Part shown: positions 8,581-18,114 of the stretch, one piece after another
Numbering within the stretch: position 1 is the first letter of the stretch
Layout: every line of letters begins with the position of its first letter
Assembly: GCA_947450025.1 (NCBI GenBank)
Contig: CANFTW010000008.1
Location: forward strand, 1-64,000
Length of the DNA: 64,000 nucleotides
DNA from: Bacteroidota bacterium
Lineage (GTDB): Bacteria; Bacteroidota; Bacteroidia; B-17B0; Aurantibacillaceae
Direction of reading: 5' to 3'
Program-made: the position numbers and the translations under genes
Notes under the pieces: generated by a model
The model's input: only the letters and a program-made list of their open reading frames with translations
What the model was told of the DNA's origin: nothing
Database searches by the model: none

Positions 8581-9345
8581 ATGTTTAGACCTAGAGTAAT
8601 TCCAGTTTTATTATTAAAAGACAACGGATTAGTGAAATCCAAAGTTTTTAAAGATTTCCGATATATTGGTGATCCTATTAATGCCGTTAAAATTTTTAAT
8701 GATTTAAGAGCCGATGAATTAGTATTTTTGGATATCACCGCATCTCGTGATAAACGTTTAGTGCCATTAGAATTGATTAAAAATATTGGTGAAGAAGCGA
8801 ATATGCCATTTGCCGTTGGAGGAGGAATAAGATCCATAGAGGATATTAGAAAAATTATTAGCGTCGGTGCCGAAAAAGTCATCATCAACACTTATGCTAT
8901 TGAAAATCCTAATTTCATAAAAGAAGCTGCAGATACATTTGGATCTTCGACCATTGCTGTTTGTATGGATGTTAAAAAGAAGCTATTTGGAAAAGAACAA
9001 GTTTGGGCTTTAAATGGTTCAAGAGCATCTGGCTATTCGCCTATTGATTTTGCTAAATTAATGGAGGAGAAAGGAGCTGGGGAACTTATTGTACAGTCTA
9101 TTGAAAAAGATGGATTAATGACGGGTTATGATATCCAATTGATTAAAAGTATTTCAATGGCAGTCTCGATTCCAGTAGTAGCCCTTGGAGGTGCTGGAAA
9201 TGTAGGACATTTAAAGCAAGCTTATCAAGAAGCTTTTGCCAATGGTTTAGCTGCCGGTAGTATGTTTGTTTATCAAGGAACAAAACAGGGCGTTTTGATT
9301 AATTATCCAGAAAAACGAGAATTAGAAATTATCAAGGTTTTATAA
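8581..9345 (+). CDS. hisF: HisF-like cyclase-family protein of the sugar-amidination trio
   Basis: 254 residues, a (beta/alpha)8 barrel of HisF length. The opening RVIPVLLLKDNGLVKS aligns with the canonical IPCLDVKDGRVVKG, but the catalytic Asp11 of true HisF is Leu11 here. The second catalytic Asp is kept (Asp130 in AVCMDVKK). The phosphate-site glycines are present (AVGGGIRS, ALGGAGN). This pattern matches glycan-locus HisF2 proteins, thought to pass ammonia from HisH to the sugar amidotransferase rather than make imidazole glycerol phosphate. It is tightly coupled to hisH (1 bp) and followed 36 bp later by the amidotransferase gene. Confidence 0.9.
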   Translation: MFRPRVIPVLLLKDNGLVKSKVFKDFRYIGDPINAVKIFNDLRADELVFLDITASRDKRLVPLELIKNIGEEANMPFAVGGGIRSIEDIRKIISVGAEKVIINTYAIENPNFIKEAADTFGSSTIAVCMDVKKKLFGKEQVWALNGSRASGYSPIDFAKLMEEKGAGELIVQSIEKDGLMTGYDIQLIKSISMAVSIPVVALGGAGNVGHLKQAYQEAFANGLAAGSMFVYQGTKQGVLINYPEKRELEIIKVL

Positions 9346-9381
9346 TAATAAAGTATTATTTTTGAGTATAAAAATTATTAT

Positions 9382-10515
9382 ATGAGCATTAAAACTTATC
9401 AAATATGTACACGATGCGTCATGGATACATCTGATCCTGGAATATCTTTTAATGAAGCTGGAGAATGTAATCTTTGTTCAGAGTTTTTAAGTAAACGCGC
9501 TAAGCATAATTATCATGGTGCTGAAAGTGATTTACAGTTCCGGAATCTCATTGAAGAAATGAAAATGGCTGGTAAAGGAAAAGACTATGATTGTGTTGTA
9601 GGATTAAGCGGAGGAGTTGATAGTAGTTATGTGGCCTATATTTGTAAAAAAAACGGGTTAAGAGTATTGTCAGTTCACATGGATAATGGATGGAACTCGG
9701 AAGAGGCTGTTTTAAATATTAGAAATATTGCCAAAAAATTAGAGATTGACTACGAAAGTTATGTGTTGGATTGGGAGGAGTTTAAAGATTTACAGTTAGC
9801 TTTTTTAAAAGCCTCAGTTCCTGAAGCGGAAACACCCACAGACATTGCTTTATTGGCAGCAGTTCATATTGTGGCTAATAAATATGGTATTAAACATGTA
9901 ATTAGCGGAGGCAATTTTGCCACAGAAGGAATTCTTCCGAAATTTTGGCATTATAATGCGAAAGACACCAGGTATTTCAATTTTATACAAAAAAAATTCG
10001 GCACCCGTCAACTAAAAAAGTTCCCTTTGTTTGGTTTCCAGCAAGAAATGTATTTCAAGTTGGTTAAAAAAATGAAAATCATTTATCTTTTAAATTATTT
10101 ACCATACTCAAAAAATGAGGCGATGGAACTTTTGACAAAAGAGTTAGATTGGCGTTATTATGGTGGAAAACATTATGAATCTATTTATACAGGATTTATT
10201 CAATCTTACTATCTATATAAAAAATTTGGCATCGATTATCGAAGAGCTACACTAGCGACTCAGATATGTACAGGAGAAACCACTCGTCAAGATGCTTTAA
10301 ATCAATTAGAAACATTACCGTATCAAGATGAAAAGTCTCAAAAAGAGAAGGAGTATATCGCTAAAAAATTAAGTATCCGTTTGTCTGATTTTGAAGATAT
10401 AATTAATCTCCCAGCTAAATGGTATACCGATTATCCGAATGATGAAAAACGATTGAATTTTATTTATGATTCGTATCGGAAATTATTTAAGAAAGATAAG
10501 CTGGGTAATTTTTAA
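9382..10515 (+). CDS. N-acetyl sugar amidotransferase (WbpG/PseA/LegG family)
   Basis: 377 residues. An N-terminal zinc-finger-like arrangement (Cys9, Cys12, Cys29, Cys32) precedes a PP-loop ATP pyrophosphatase motif, SGGVDSS (76-82). The family adenylates the N-acetyl carbonyl of an amino sugar and replaces its oxygen with ammonia to give an acetamidino group; HisH/HisF supply the ammonia. ISGGNFATEGILPKFWHYNAKD is a conserved family stretch, and the C-terminal half is typical in length. It is third in the hisH-hisF-wbpG order. Whether the substrate is a 2,3-diamino uronic acid or a nonulosonic acid cannot be decided here, because no Pse/Leg or WbpB/D/E genes are in the window. Confidence 0.9.
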   Translation: MSIKTYQICTRCVMDTSDPGISFNEAGECNLCSEFLSKRAKHNYHGAESDLQFRNLIEEMKMAGKGKDYDCVVGLSGGVDSSYVAYICKKNGLRVLSVHMDNGWNSEEAVLNIRNIAKKLEIDYESYVLDWEEFKDLQLAFLKASVPEAETPTDIALLAAVHIVANKYGIKHVISGGNFATEGILPKFWHYNAKDTRYFNFIQKKFGTRQLKKFPLFGFQQEMYFKLVKKMKIIYLLNYLPYSKNEAMELLTKELDWRYYGGKHYESIYTGFIQSYYLYKKFGIDYRRATLATQICTGETTRQDALNQLETLPYQDEKSQKEKEYIAKKLSIRLSDFEDIINLPAKWYTDYPNDEKRLNFIYDSYRKLFKKDKLGNF

Positions 10516-10533
10516 TCAAAGCCTTAGAAAACG

Positions 10534-11403
10534 ATGAAAGAACATTTAAGTTGTTTAGTATGTGGTTCTATTAATTTAAAAAAGTTAATAGGATATGAAA
10601 AAGCGCATTTATGTCAATGTGGGAAGTGCAGTTTTATCTTTTCAAAACGTATACCTTCTTCACAAGAATTAGATAATTATTATAAAGACTATGGAACAAA
10701 TAGTTATTTATCTCCCTTAACCATAAAACGTTATAACGAGATTTTAGATCAATTTGAGCCATTTCGTAAAACCAATAAAATATTGGACGTTGGTTGTGGG
10801 ATTGGTTATTTTTTAGAAGAAGCTAAAAAAAGAGGATGGGAAGTATACGGGACAGAGCTATCTGAAAAATCTGCCGAGATTTGTGCTCTGAAAAATATTC
10901 ATATTAAACAAGGAGCATTAAACGCCGATCATTATAAACAAGATATGTTTGATATTGTCACCTCGTTTGAAGTGATTGAGCATATTAATTATCCTTTAAT
11001 TGATTTAAAGAATATTCATTCTATTATGCGAAAGGGAGGTTTAGTATATGTCACGACACCTAACTTCAATTCCTTACTTCGTGTTAAGTTAAAATCTGCT
11101 TATAATGTTATTACCTATCCAGAGCATCTATCTTATTATACACCTAAAACATTAGAAAAAGTATTTAAAAGATCTGGATTTCAAAAACTAAAAATTGAAA
11201 CGACGGGTATCAGTATTACTCGACTTAGAACGAGTCAAGGAAAAAGTAATCAAAAAATCATCTCAGCTAAATCAGACGATGAGAAAATAAGAAATCAAAT
11301 GGATACTAAGTGGTATTTAAAATTTTTAAAAACGGTGATCAATACCTCATTAACGTCTCTTGGAAGAGGAGATAGTTTAAAAGGTTGGTTTGTAAAACAA
11401 TAA
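10534..11403 (+). CDS. class I SAM-dependent methyltransferase with N-terminal zinc ribbon
   Basis: 289 residues. Cys7/Cys10 and Cys29/Cys32 form a probable zinc ribbon at the N-terminus. The SAM-binding motif I is ILDVGCGIGYF (83-93), followed by VYGTELSEKSAEIC and FDIVTSFEVIEHINYP, the motif II region. YVTTPNFNSLLR and TYPEHLSYYTPKTLEKVF are typical of methyltransferases in LPS and glycan loci. It starts 18 bp after the amidotransferase and probably acts on the same sugar or glycan. It converges on the reverse-strand membrane-protein gene with a 2-bp gap. Confidence 0.86.
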   Translation: MKEHLSCLVCGSINLKKLIGYEKAHLCQCGKCSFIFSKRIPSSQELDNYYKDYGTNSYLSPLTIKRYNEILDQFEPFRKTNKILDVGCGIGYFLEEAKKRGWEVYGTELSEKSAEICALKNIHIKQGALNADHYKQDMFDIVTSFEVIEHINYPLIDLKNIHSIMRKGGLVYVTTPNFNSLLRVKLKSAYNVITYPEHLSYYTPKTLEKVFKRSGFQKLKIETTGISITRLRTSQGKSNQKIISAKSDDEKIRNQMDTKWYLKFLKTVINTSLTSLGRGDSLKGWFVKQ

Positions 11404-11405
11404 GG

Positions 11406-12758
11406 TTATTTTATTTTTATATCTAGTGTTCTGAATTTTATTGTTTCATCATAATGGTGTTTGATGATAAATAAACTTGCCACAAAAAAGGGTAGTTCCG
11501 GAATCCTTAATCGCACTAAGGATCCAAAGTTAGCTACGGTTAAACCTACCGAAAAAGCAAAGAAAATCGAGAACAAAATAGAAAAAAGCAGAAGGGAGTT
11601 TTTATTAATATATCTGAAAAATCCAAAAAACTTGAGTTTAATTAATAGGAATATGGTTAAAAATAGTAAATACGAATTTTCTAAGGCAGAAATAAGCATG
11701 ACTGCATTTCTTACATCCCAAAGCCCTGGCCGAAAAATGCCAGCAAAAATGGCTTGTGGGGCTTTTAAGGTAACTCCGCCAGCACTCGCGTCAAAATCTC
11801 CAATATCATAAGCGTTACCACCATAGTGATCAGCTTTCATATCTTGTTGCACAACAACTGCTTGATCTAAAACCTTGTCTACTTTATAAACCCCTAATGA
11901 ATCACCCATTTGATTTAAAGCAAAGAACCCCCCTATACCTGCAAAGCTCAATAAAAGTGGGGTCGCAATCATTCTAAGAAATGCATGGTTAATTTTTTTG
12001 ATGGTATTATTACTAAGCCATAAAATAGAGCCTGGTAAAATAGCGAAAAAGATATAGGGTTTAATGGCTAAGATTACAAAGGATGAAATAAATAAAAAGA
12101 CAATGTATTGTAGGTTTCGATTTTTTTTAATAAAAAAATGGTAAAAAGCATAGGTAAACCAACCGGTGGCGGATAAGGTGAATGAATCTTTCATTAAGCC
12201 TGATCCCCAAAAAACGCAGGAAGGAATAAACAAACAAGCGAGTGCTAATTCTCGTTTTAATTGAGGAAATTCTTGTAAAAACGTTTGGTATAATTTCCAA
12301 ATTCCACCATAAGTGATTAAGGCTGTTAACACCGCACTTGAAAAATAAGAGTAAAATCCCATAGTAACAATAGGAACTAATAATCTGACCACAAAAAAAG
12401 CATGACTGTCAGTTGGCCTATAAACCGGGTAACCGGTTGATTCATCAAAAGGTAAAAAGTAACTTTTGGCATTACCTAACCAACCTAAAAGAAAATCTTC
12501 TTTATTGACAAAGAATAATTTTGAATAGGCACAAGCTGTTTTGTGATAGTTAATGGTATCGCCGCCACCATAGTAAAAAAAGTAAACTAAGCCTAAGGCA
12601 ATGGCTCCAAAAATACGGATCATTAAACCTTTTGTAAAATAGGCATATTCAGGTCTGTTTTTTATATTCTTTTTTGTGACAGTATATGCATAGGCAAATG
12701 CTGCCAATACGTATAGTGGAGTTAATAAAAGATCAAATATGCTAAGATTAGGATGCAT
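11406..12758 (-). CDS. multi-pass membrane protein of the glycan locus, function unknown
   Basis: 450 residues with about ten hydrophobic segments. The first lies at 9-25 (LLLTPLYVLAAFAYAYT) and the next at 48-64 (IFGAIALGLVYFFYY). A large non-cytoplasmic loop around 65-120 carries GGGDTINYH and YPVYRPTDSHAFF. A charged loop near 295-330 (KVDKVLDQAVVVQQD) precedes the last membrane segments. The acidic pair in the first loop resembles GT-C type glycosyltransferases or O-antigen polymerases, but I see no diagnostic motif. It is the only long reverse-strand gene inside the locus and diverges from asnB across 119 bp, so it has its own promoter. A GT-C or polymerase role is a guess. Confidence 0.7.
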   Translation of the reverse strand: MHPNLSIFDLLLTPLYVLAAFAYAYTVTKKNIKNRPEYAYFTKGLMIRIFGAIALGLVYFFYYGGGDTINYHKTACAYSKLFFVNKEDFLLGWLGNAKSYFLPFDESTGYPVYRPTDSHAFFVVRLLVPIVTMGFYSYFSSAVLTALITYGGIWKLYQTFLQEFPQLKRELALACLFIPSCVFWGSGLMKDSFTLSATGWFTYAFYHFFIKKNRNLQYIVFLFISSFVILAIKPYIFFAILPGSILWLSNNTIKKINHAFLRMIATPLLLSFAGIGGFFALNQMGDSLGVYKVDKVLDQAVVVQQDMKADHYGGNAYDIGDFDASAGGVTLKAPQAIFAGIFRPGLWDVRNAVMLISALENSYLLFLTIFLLIKLKFFGFFRYINKNSLLLFSILFSIFFAFSVGLTVANFGSLVRLRIPELPFFVASLFIIKHHYDETIKFRTLDIKIK

Positions 12759-12877
12759 GCAAGTATAAAAATACTATTTTTACTTTAAAAAATAGGATAC
12801 TTTTATGAGTGTAATGTTTTTAAAGTACTTATTTGAAAATGGCTTATTAATTTTTTAAATTAACGATTTAATTTTTT

Positions 12878-14782
12878 ATGTGTGGTATATCAGGTTTTAT
12901 AGATTTTAAGCAAACGTCTTCATCAAAAGATTTGCAACAAATGACCGATTCATTAAAACATCGGGGACCTGATGGAAGTGGTTATGAGCTATTTCAAAAA
13001 TCAACGTGGCAGATAGGTTTAGGACATCGACGATTATCAATCATCGATTTAAGTGAAACTGGTAAACAGCCTATGAGATTTGAGCACCTATGGATTACTT
13101 TTAATGGAGAAGTGTATAATTATGCGGAAATTAAACAAGAGTTAATAGGTTTAAATCATCAATTTATTGGACACTCCGATACAGAAGTTATTTTGCATGC
13201 GTTTCAACAATGGGGTATTTCATGTATTGAACGATTTATAGGTATGTTTGCTTTTGTTATTTATGATACAAGCGCTGAAAAAATATATTGTGTGAGAGAT
13301 CGTGCTGGAATCAAGCCATTCTATTATTACTATCAAGATGGATTGTTTTTATTTTCTTCTGAATTAAAAGCTTTTCATCAGCACCCCCGGTTTCAAAAGA
13401 AAATCAATATTAATGCCGTAGCAGCCTTTATGCAATTTGGAAATGTTCCAACCCCTCATTGTATTTTTGAACATTGTTATAAATTAAAACCTGGCCATTT
13501 TTTAACCTTCCTTCTTCAGGAGTCTTCCTATTCTATCACTAAATATTGGGATGTGTATGATTCTTATAACAAACCTAAACATGAAATTTCATTTGAGGAA
13601 GCAAAAATAGAAACCGAAAAAATATTAAAATCTGCCTTTGATTATCGAATGGTATCAGATGTACCTGTGGGTGTATTTTTAAGTGGCGGATACGATAGTG
13701 CTTGTGTCACAGCATTACTTCAGAAAGATAGAACTGAAAAATTAAAAACATTTACGATTGGTGTACCTGATATTGGTTTAAACGAAGCGCCTTATGCAAA
13801 GGATGTTGCAAAGCATTTAGGTACTGAACATTATGAGTATCAATGTTCTCAAGCAGAAGCCTTAGAATTAATAGCAGAGTTGCCTTATTTTTATGATGAG
13901 CCTTTTGCTGATAGTAGTGCCATTCCAACAACTTTAGTTTGTAAAATGGCTAAAAAGCAAGTCACTGTGGCTTTAAGTGCAGATGCTGGTGATGAAATTT
14001 TTGCAGGATATAATCGTTATGATTATATGATGAAACATGGAAAAAAGCTTAATCAGTTGCCTAAGTTTTTAAGAAAAAGCGCTGCTAACTTAATGAATGT
14101 GATTCCTGCTCATCAAATACCTGGGTTTAAAAATCAGTACAATTTTGCTAACCGCTACGAGAAGTTGAAAGGACTCTTAAATGACCCTTCTGCTAAAAAT
14201 ATGATGTTAAGTTTAAGTAAACAGTTTACTGACACTCAATTAAAACAGGTTATCAAACATCATTTTTCTCACATCGAAACAGCTTATTTATCACATCAAT
14301 TGTTAAAAGATCATCATTCTCCTTTAGCCTATATGATGGCCATTGATTATCAAACCTACTTGGTGGATGATATTTTGCAAAAAGTGGATAGAGCTAGTAT
14401 GACCGCTAGTTTAGAGGGCAGGGAACCTTTTTTAGATCATCGTGTGATTGAATGGGCTGCACAGTTACCTGATGAATATAAATATTATAAAGGAAGCAAA
14501 AAACATATCTTAAAAGAAATTGTTCATCAATATGTTCCTAAGTCATTAATGGATCGTCCAAAAATGGGATTTGCTATTCCTATTGAAAAATGGTTAACGA
14601 CAGACTTAAAAGAAAATGTTTTATATTATTTAAATGATCAAACAATTGAGAAACAGGGGATTTTTAATGTGAATTATATTCAAAAATTAAAACATGATTT
14701 TTATAACGGTAAAAGAGAATTAGCTTTAAAATTATGGTATGCTTTAATGTTTCAAATGTGGTATGAGAAATGGATGAATTAA
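12878..14782 (+). CDS. asnB: asparagine synthase-type glutamine amidotransferase
   Basis: 634 residues with the N-terminal nucleophile Cys2 (MCGISGF), class II glutaminase motifs RGPDG, HRRLSIIDLS and FNGEVYNY, and a C-terminal synthetase domain. The PP-loop is SGGYDSA (269-275), where most family members have SGGxDSS. Pyrophosphate-site residues appear in LSADAGDEIFAGYNRY, and DDILQKVDRASMTASLEGREPFLDH is strongly conserved. It makes asparagine, or in glycan loci amidates a sugar carboxylate. Its position between glycan genes favours the latter, but sequence alone cannot separate the two. It diverges from the membrane-protein gene. Confidence 0.92.
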   Translation: MCGISGFIDFKQTSSSKDLQQMTDSLKHRGPDGSGYELFQKSTWQIGLGHRRLSIIDLSETGKQPMRFEHLWITFNGEVYNYAEIKQELIGLNHQFIGHSDTEVILHAFQQWGISCIERFIGMFAFVIYDTSAEKIYCVRDRAGIKPFYYYYQDGLFLFSSELKAFHQHPRFQKKININAVAAFMQFGNVPTPHCIFEHCYKLKPGHFLTFLLQESSYSITKYWDVYDSYNKPKHEISFEEAKIETEKILKSAFDYRMVSDVPVGVFLSGGYDSACVTALLQKDRTEKLKTFTIGVPDIGLNEAPYAKDVAKHLGTEHYEYQCSQAEALELIAELPYFYDEPFADSSAIPTTLVCKMAKKQVTVALSADAGDEIFAGYNRYDYMMKHGKKLNQLPKFLRKSAANLMNVIPAHQIPGFKNQYNFANRYEKLKGLLNDPSAKNMMLSLSKQFTDTQLKQVIKHHFSHIETAYLSHQLLKDHHSPLAYMMAIDYQTYLVDDILQKVDRASMTASLEGREPFLDHRVIEWAAQLPDEYKYYKGSKKHILKEIVHQYVPKSLMDRPKMGFAIPIEKWLTTDLKENVLYYLNDQTIEKQGIFNVNYIQKLKHDFYNGKRELALKLWYALMFQMWYEKWMN

Positions 14783-14874
14783 TTCTTTATGAGAAATAGT
14801 AGTTTTTTATGATTCATAAAAATACGTATCTCCATGTTTGTTTTGCTCTAAAAACCTTATTTTTACTATAAAAT

Positions 14875-16104
14875 ATGACTGCTACTAAAACCTTTCTATT
14901 TGTTTCTATTGATGGGATGACGGATCCTTTGGGACAGGCTCAGGTATTACCTTATTTAATAGGACTATCAAAGCAAGGATATAACATTGGAATCGTTAGT
15001 TGTGAAAAGCAAAGTAATTGGAACGCACATCATTCTGTTATTGAATCAATTGTTAAAGAAGCATCCATTACTTGGAATTATTGTTTTTATAAAACGGGTA
15101 CTCCATTCATTTCTCAGCAACAAAATTATATAGCACTTAAAAGAATCGTTTTTCAGCAAATTAAACATCATCCTGGGCAAACTATTTTACATTGTAGGAG
15201 TTATTTGGCAGGTTTAATTGGATTAAAAGCCAAACAAAAATTTAATACAGGATTTATATTTGACATGCGTGGTTTTTGGGCTGATGAAAGAGTGGAGGGG
15301 GGGATTTGGAAAAAATCAAATCCTATTAGTTCATTTTTATATTCGTATTTTAAGAAAAAAGAAAAGGAAATGATGAGTAAATCAGATGCTATTATTTCCT
15401 TGACCCATAAAGCTAAATCAATTATTTTGAATTGGGGGTTTGTTAACGATTCAAAAAAAATAACTGTAATACCATGTTGTGCTGATTTAATTCATTTTTC
15501 TAAAAAAAGCATTGACAATCATAAATTATCAATCATTAAAGAAAAATATCCTCAACTAAAAGATAATTTTGTGTTAAGTTATGTTGGTTCTTTGGGAACT
15601 TGGTATATGGCTGATGAAATGTTAGCTTTCTTTAAAGTATTATCCGAACATAAGCCATCTTTATTTTTAATTATTACCAAGGACAGTTCTGATTTAGTAT
15701 ACGAGGCGGCCAAAAAACAGGGGGTTTCTTCAGAGCAATTAATTATTGTGTCGGCAGCTCGTTCCGAAATGCCTTATTACATTTCATTGTCAGATGCTTC
15801 ATTGTTTTTTATTAGACCGTCATTTTCTAAATCAGCTTCTTCACCTACAAAAATGGGTGAATTATTATCTATGGGAGTTCCTGTAGTAACTAATGCAGGG
15901 GTGGGTGATGTTGATCAAATCGTTCAAGATACAGCATGCGGAGTAATTATACCAACATTCACACAAGCAAACTATCAACATGCTGTTTTAGAATTATTGA
16001 AAAATTTTAATGCCTATAAAGATCATACGGTGAGTACCGCTAATCAATATTTCTCCTTAGTTGATGGCGTGGAGCGTTATTCAAAAGTGTACCATTCATT
16101 TTAA
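14875..16104 (+). CDS. glycosyltransferase family 4-like
   Basis: 409 residues. The N-terminus FLFVSIDGMTDPLGQAQVLPYL carries the glycine/Gln loop typical of GT4 enzymes from Bacteroidota glycan loci. TGFIFDMRGFWADERVEGG (about 126-144) is a conserved acceptor-side motif. The C-terminal Rossmann half has LSYVGSLGTWYMADEM, then IRPSFSKSASSPTKMGELLSMGVPVV near 317-342, the E-x7-E-like nucleotide-sugar site. It lies 92 bp after asnB and 9 bp before galE, so it is probably co-expressed with galE. Donor unknown; galE next door hints at a galactose-type sugar. Confidence 0.88.
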   Translation: MTATKTFLFVSIDGMTDPLGQAQVLPYLIGLSKQGYNIGIVSCEKQSNWNAHHSVIESIVKEASITWNYCFYKTGTPFISQQQNYIALKRIVFQQIKHHPGQTILHCRSYLAGLIGLKAKQKFNTGFIFDMRGFWADERVEGGIWKKSNPISSFLYSYFKKKEKEMMSKSDAIISLTHKAKSIILNWGFVNDSKKITVIPCCADLIHFSKKSIDNHKLSIIKEKYPQLKDNFVLSYVGSLGTWYMADEMLAFFKVLSEHKPSLFLIITKDSSDLVYEAAKKQGVSSEQLIIVSAARSEMPYYISLSDASLFFIRPSFSKSASSPTKMGELLSMGVPVVTNAGVGDVDQIVQDTACGVIIPTFTQANYQHAVLELLKNFNAYKDHTVSTANQYFSLVDGVERYSKVYHSF

Positions 16105-16113
16105 TAAAAGATT

Positions 16114-17163
16114 ATGTCAACCCAAAATATATCAACCATTATTGTTACAGGAGGTGCAGGCTATATTGGATCCCATACAATTATCGAATTGCTTCAACAA
16201 ACGTCTTATAATATTGTTTCTATTGATAATTTTTCAAATTCAAATAAGGATACCTTTGATCGAATTAAAGCGATTACGGGTAAGAATATCGTAAATTACA
16301 ATGTGGATATTTGTCATCTAGAAGCTTTAGAAAAAACAATCAGTCAAATTGAAAATCCAATCGGGATTATTCATTTTGCTGCTTTTAAATCTGTACCGCA
16401 ATCTGTCGCTGAACCATTATTGTATTATCACAATAATTTAGGTTCCTTGATTAACATTTTAAAGATTTGTCAAAAATTTCATATTTCACATTTTATTTTT
16501 TCATCATCTTGTTCAGTTTATGGTAATGTCGAAAAATTACCTGTTACAGAGCAAACACCATTTTCCAATGCCGAATCTCCGTATGCTCAAACAAAACAAA
16601 TGGGCGAAGAGATTGTGACTAATTTTGCCAAAAGCCAATCTGGTTTTAATTCAGTATTGTTAAGGTATTTTAATCCTGTAGGTGCCCATCCATCAGGTTT
16701 AAATGGCGAATACCCTCGATCTAAACCAGATAATTTAGTGCCTTACATAACTCAAACAGCTATTGGTATTCTTCAAAAGTTAACTGTATTTGGTGGCGAT
16801 TACGATACACGAGATGGCTCTTGCATCCGTGATTATATTCACGTAAGTGATATTGCCGATGCTCATGTAAAAGCTTTAAATTATTTGATTGATCATAAAC
16901 AAAAAAAATCAACCTCTATTTTTAATTTAGGAACAGGCAATGGCGTGAGTGTTTTGGAGGCAGTTCATTCTTTTGAAAAAGTAACTCAACAAAAATTAAA
17001 TTATGAGGTAGGTCCTAGACGTGCGGGAGATGTGATCAATATCTATGCAAATAATGATTTAGTAAAAAAAGAATTGAATTGGGATCCAAAATATGATTTG
17101 GATGAAATGATGTTAAGTGCTTGGAAGTGGCAGCTAAACCTAGCTAACGAAAAGAATTCGTAG
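16114..17163 (+). CDS. galE: UDP-glucose 4-epimerase
   Basis: 349 residues, extended short-chain dehydrogenase fold. The NAD loop is TGGAGYIGSH (12-21). The catalytic Ser is in SSSCSVYG (130-137), with Tyr157 and Lys161 in SPYAQTK. The C-terminal GPRRAGDV and the GalE-specific RYFNPVGAHPSG, GGDYDTRDGSCIRDYIHV and NLGTGNGVSVLE are present. It interconverts UDP-glucose and UDP-galactose, or the N-acetyl forms, and closes the glycan locus. The convergent queG gene ends 3 bp away, leaving no room for a separate terminator. Confidence 0.94.
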   Translation: MSTQNISTIIVTGGAGYIGSHTIIELLQQTSYNIVSIDNFSNSNKDTFDRIKAITGKNIVNYNVDICHLEALEKTISQIENPIGIIHFAAFKSVPQSVAEPLLYYHNNLGSLINILKICQKFHISHFIFSSSCSVYGNVEKLPVTEQTPFSNAESPYAQTKQMGEEIVTNFAKSQSGFNSVLLRYFNPVGAHPSGLNGEYPRSKPDNLVPYITQTAIGILQKLTVFGGDYDTRDGSCIRDYIHVSDIADAHVKALNYLIDHKQKKSTSIFNLGTGNGVSVLEAVHSFEKVTQQKLNYEVGPRRAGDVINIYANNDLVKKELNWDPKYDLDEMMLSAWKWQLNLANEKNS

Positions 17164-17166
17164 TTT

Positions 17167-18090
17167 TTATGATACTTTAATAAATTCTAAGTTTCTTTTT
17201 AAGCCTTTATATTTAGTTCGTTTTATAGCACTTTTTTTGAATATCTTTTGAAATGTTTCTTCAGTTAATTCATGCCATTCCTTTGTCGTTAAATTTAATA
17301 AGCCAGTTTGATTGTGAAATTGTAGTTCATGATGAGGTGAACTAAATCTATTCCAAGGACAAACATCTTGGCAGATATCACAGCCAAAGGCCCAATTATC
17401 CATTTTGTTTTTAAAATCACCAGGTATAGCTTCCTTTAGTTCAATCGTTAAATAACTGATGCATTTGCTACCATCTACAATAAAAGGTTCTACAATTGCT
17501 TCAGTAGGACAGGCATCTATGCATTTAGTGCATGTTCCACAATAATCTTTTATTGGCCCATCGTATTCTAATTCTAAATCAATGATTAGTTCGGCTATAA
17601 AAAAAAAGGAACCATGTTGTTTATTAATTAAATTCGCATTTTTTCCAATCCAACCTAGCCCACTTTTTTTTGCCCAAGCTTTGTCCATTACTGGAGCACT
17701 ATCAACAAAAGCACGTCCATTGATGTCTCCAATTTTTTCTTTTAGTGAATTTAAAAATTCATTTAATTTTTCTTTAACAACCTCATGGTAATCATAACCG
17801 TATGCATATTTAGAAATCTTTGGTGCTTCGGGATTTTGAATTTGTTGAGGATAATAATTAAAGAGTAGTGAGATGACTGATTTAGCATCATCTACTAGTA
17901 AGGTTGGATTTAAACGTTTATCAAAATGGTTTTCCATATATTCCATTTTGCCATGCATTCCTGCTTTTAGCCAATTCTCTAATCTTGGAGCTTCTTCTTC
18001 TAAAAATTCTGCTTTGCTAATACCACAGAAATCAAAACCAAGTCTTTTAGCTTCATTCTTTATGATATGACTACGTTGTGATAATAGCAT
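17167..18090 (-). CDS. queG: epoxyqueuosine reductase
   Basis: 307 residues. It performs the last step of queuosine tRNA modification, reducing epoxyqueuosine with a cobalamin cofactor and two [4Fe-4S] clusters. The clusters are visible as C184-x2-C187-x2-C190-x3-C194 ([12 protein letters not shown]) and C237-x2-C240-x3-C244 ([11 protein letters not shown]), with extra Cys210. The putative catalytic Asp130 sits in [14 protein letters not shown], and GLGWIGKNA is the family hallmark. It is a soluble cytoplasmic enzyme. It is the first housekeeping gene after the glycan locus and converges on galE. Confidence 0.95.
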   Translation of the reverse strand: MLLSQRSHIIKNEAKRLGFDFCGISKAEFLEEEAPRLENWLKAGMHGKMEYMENHFDKRLNPTLLVDDAKSVISLLFNYYPQQIQNPEAPKISKYAYGYDYHEVVKEKLNEFLNSLKEKIGDINGRAFVDSAPVMDKAWAKKSGLGWIGKNANLINKQHGSFFFIAELIIDLELEYDGPIKDYCGTCTKCIDACPTEAIVEPFIVDGSKCISYLTIELKEAIPGDFKNKMDNWAFGCDICQDVCPWNRFSSPHHELQFHNQTGLLNLTTKEWHELTEETFQKIFKKSAIKRTKYKGLKRNLEFIKVS

Positions 18091-18114
18091 GGGTTAGGGA
18101 ATACTGATAAAAGT

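Noticed and set aside
7956-9345. hisH-hisF as part of a histidine operon
   Set aside because: No other histidine gene is present, HisF lacks Asp11, and the next gene is a sugar amidotransferase; the trio belongs to glycan synthesis.
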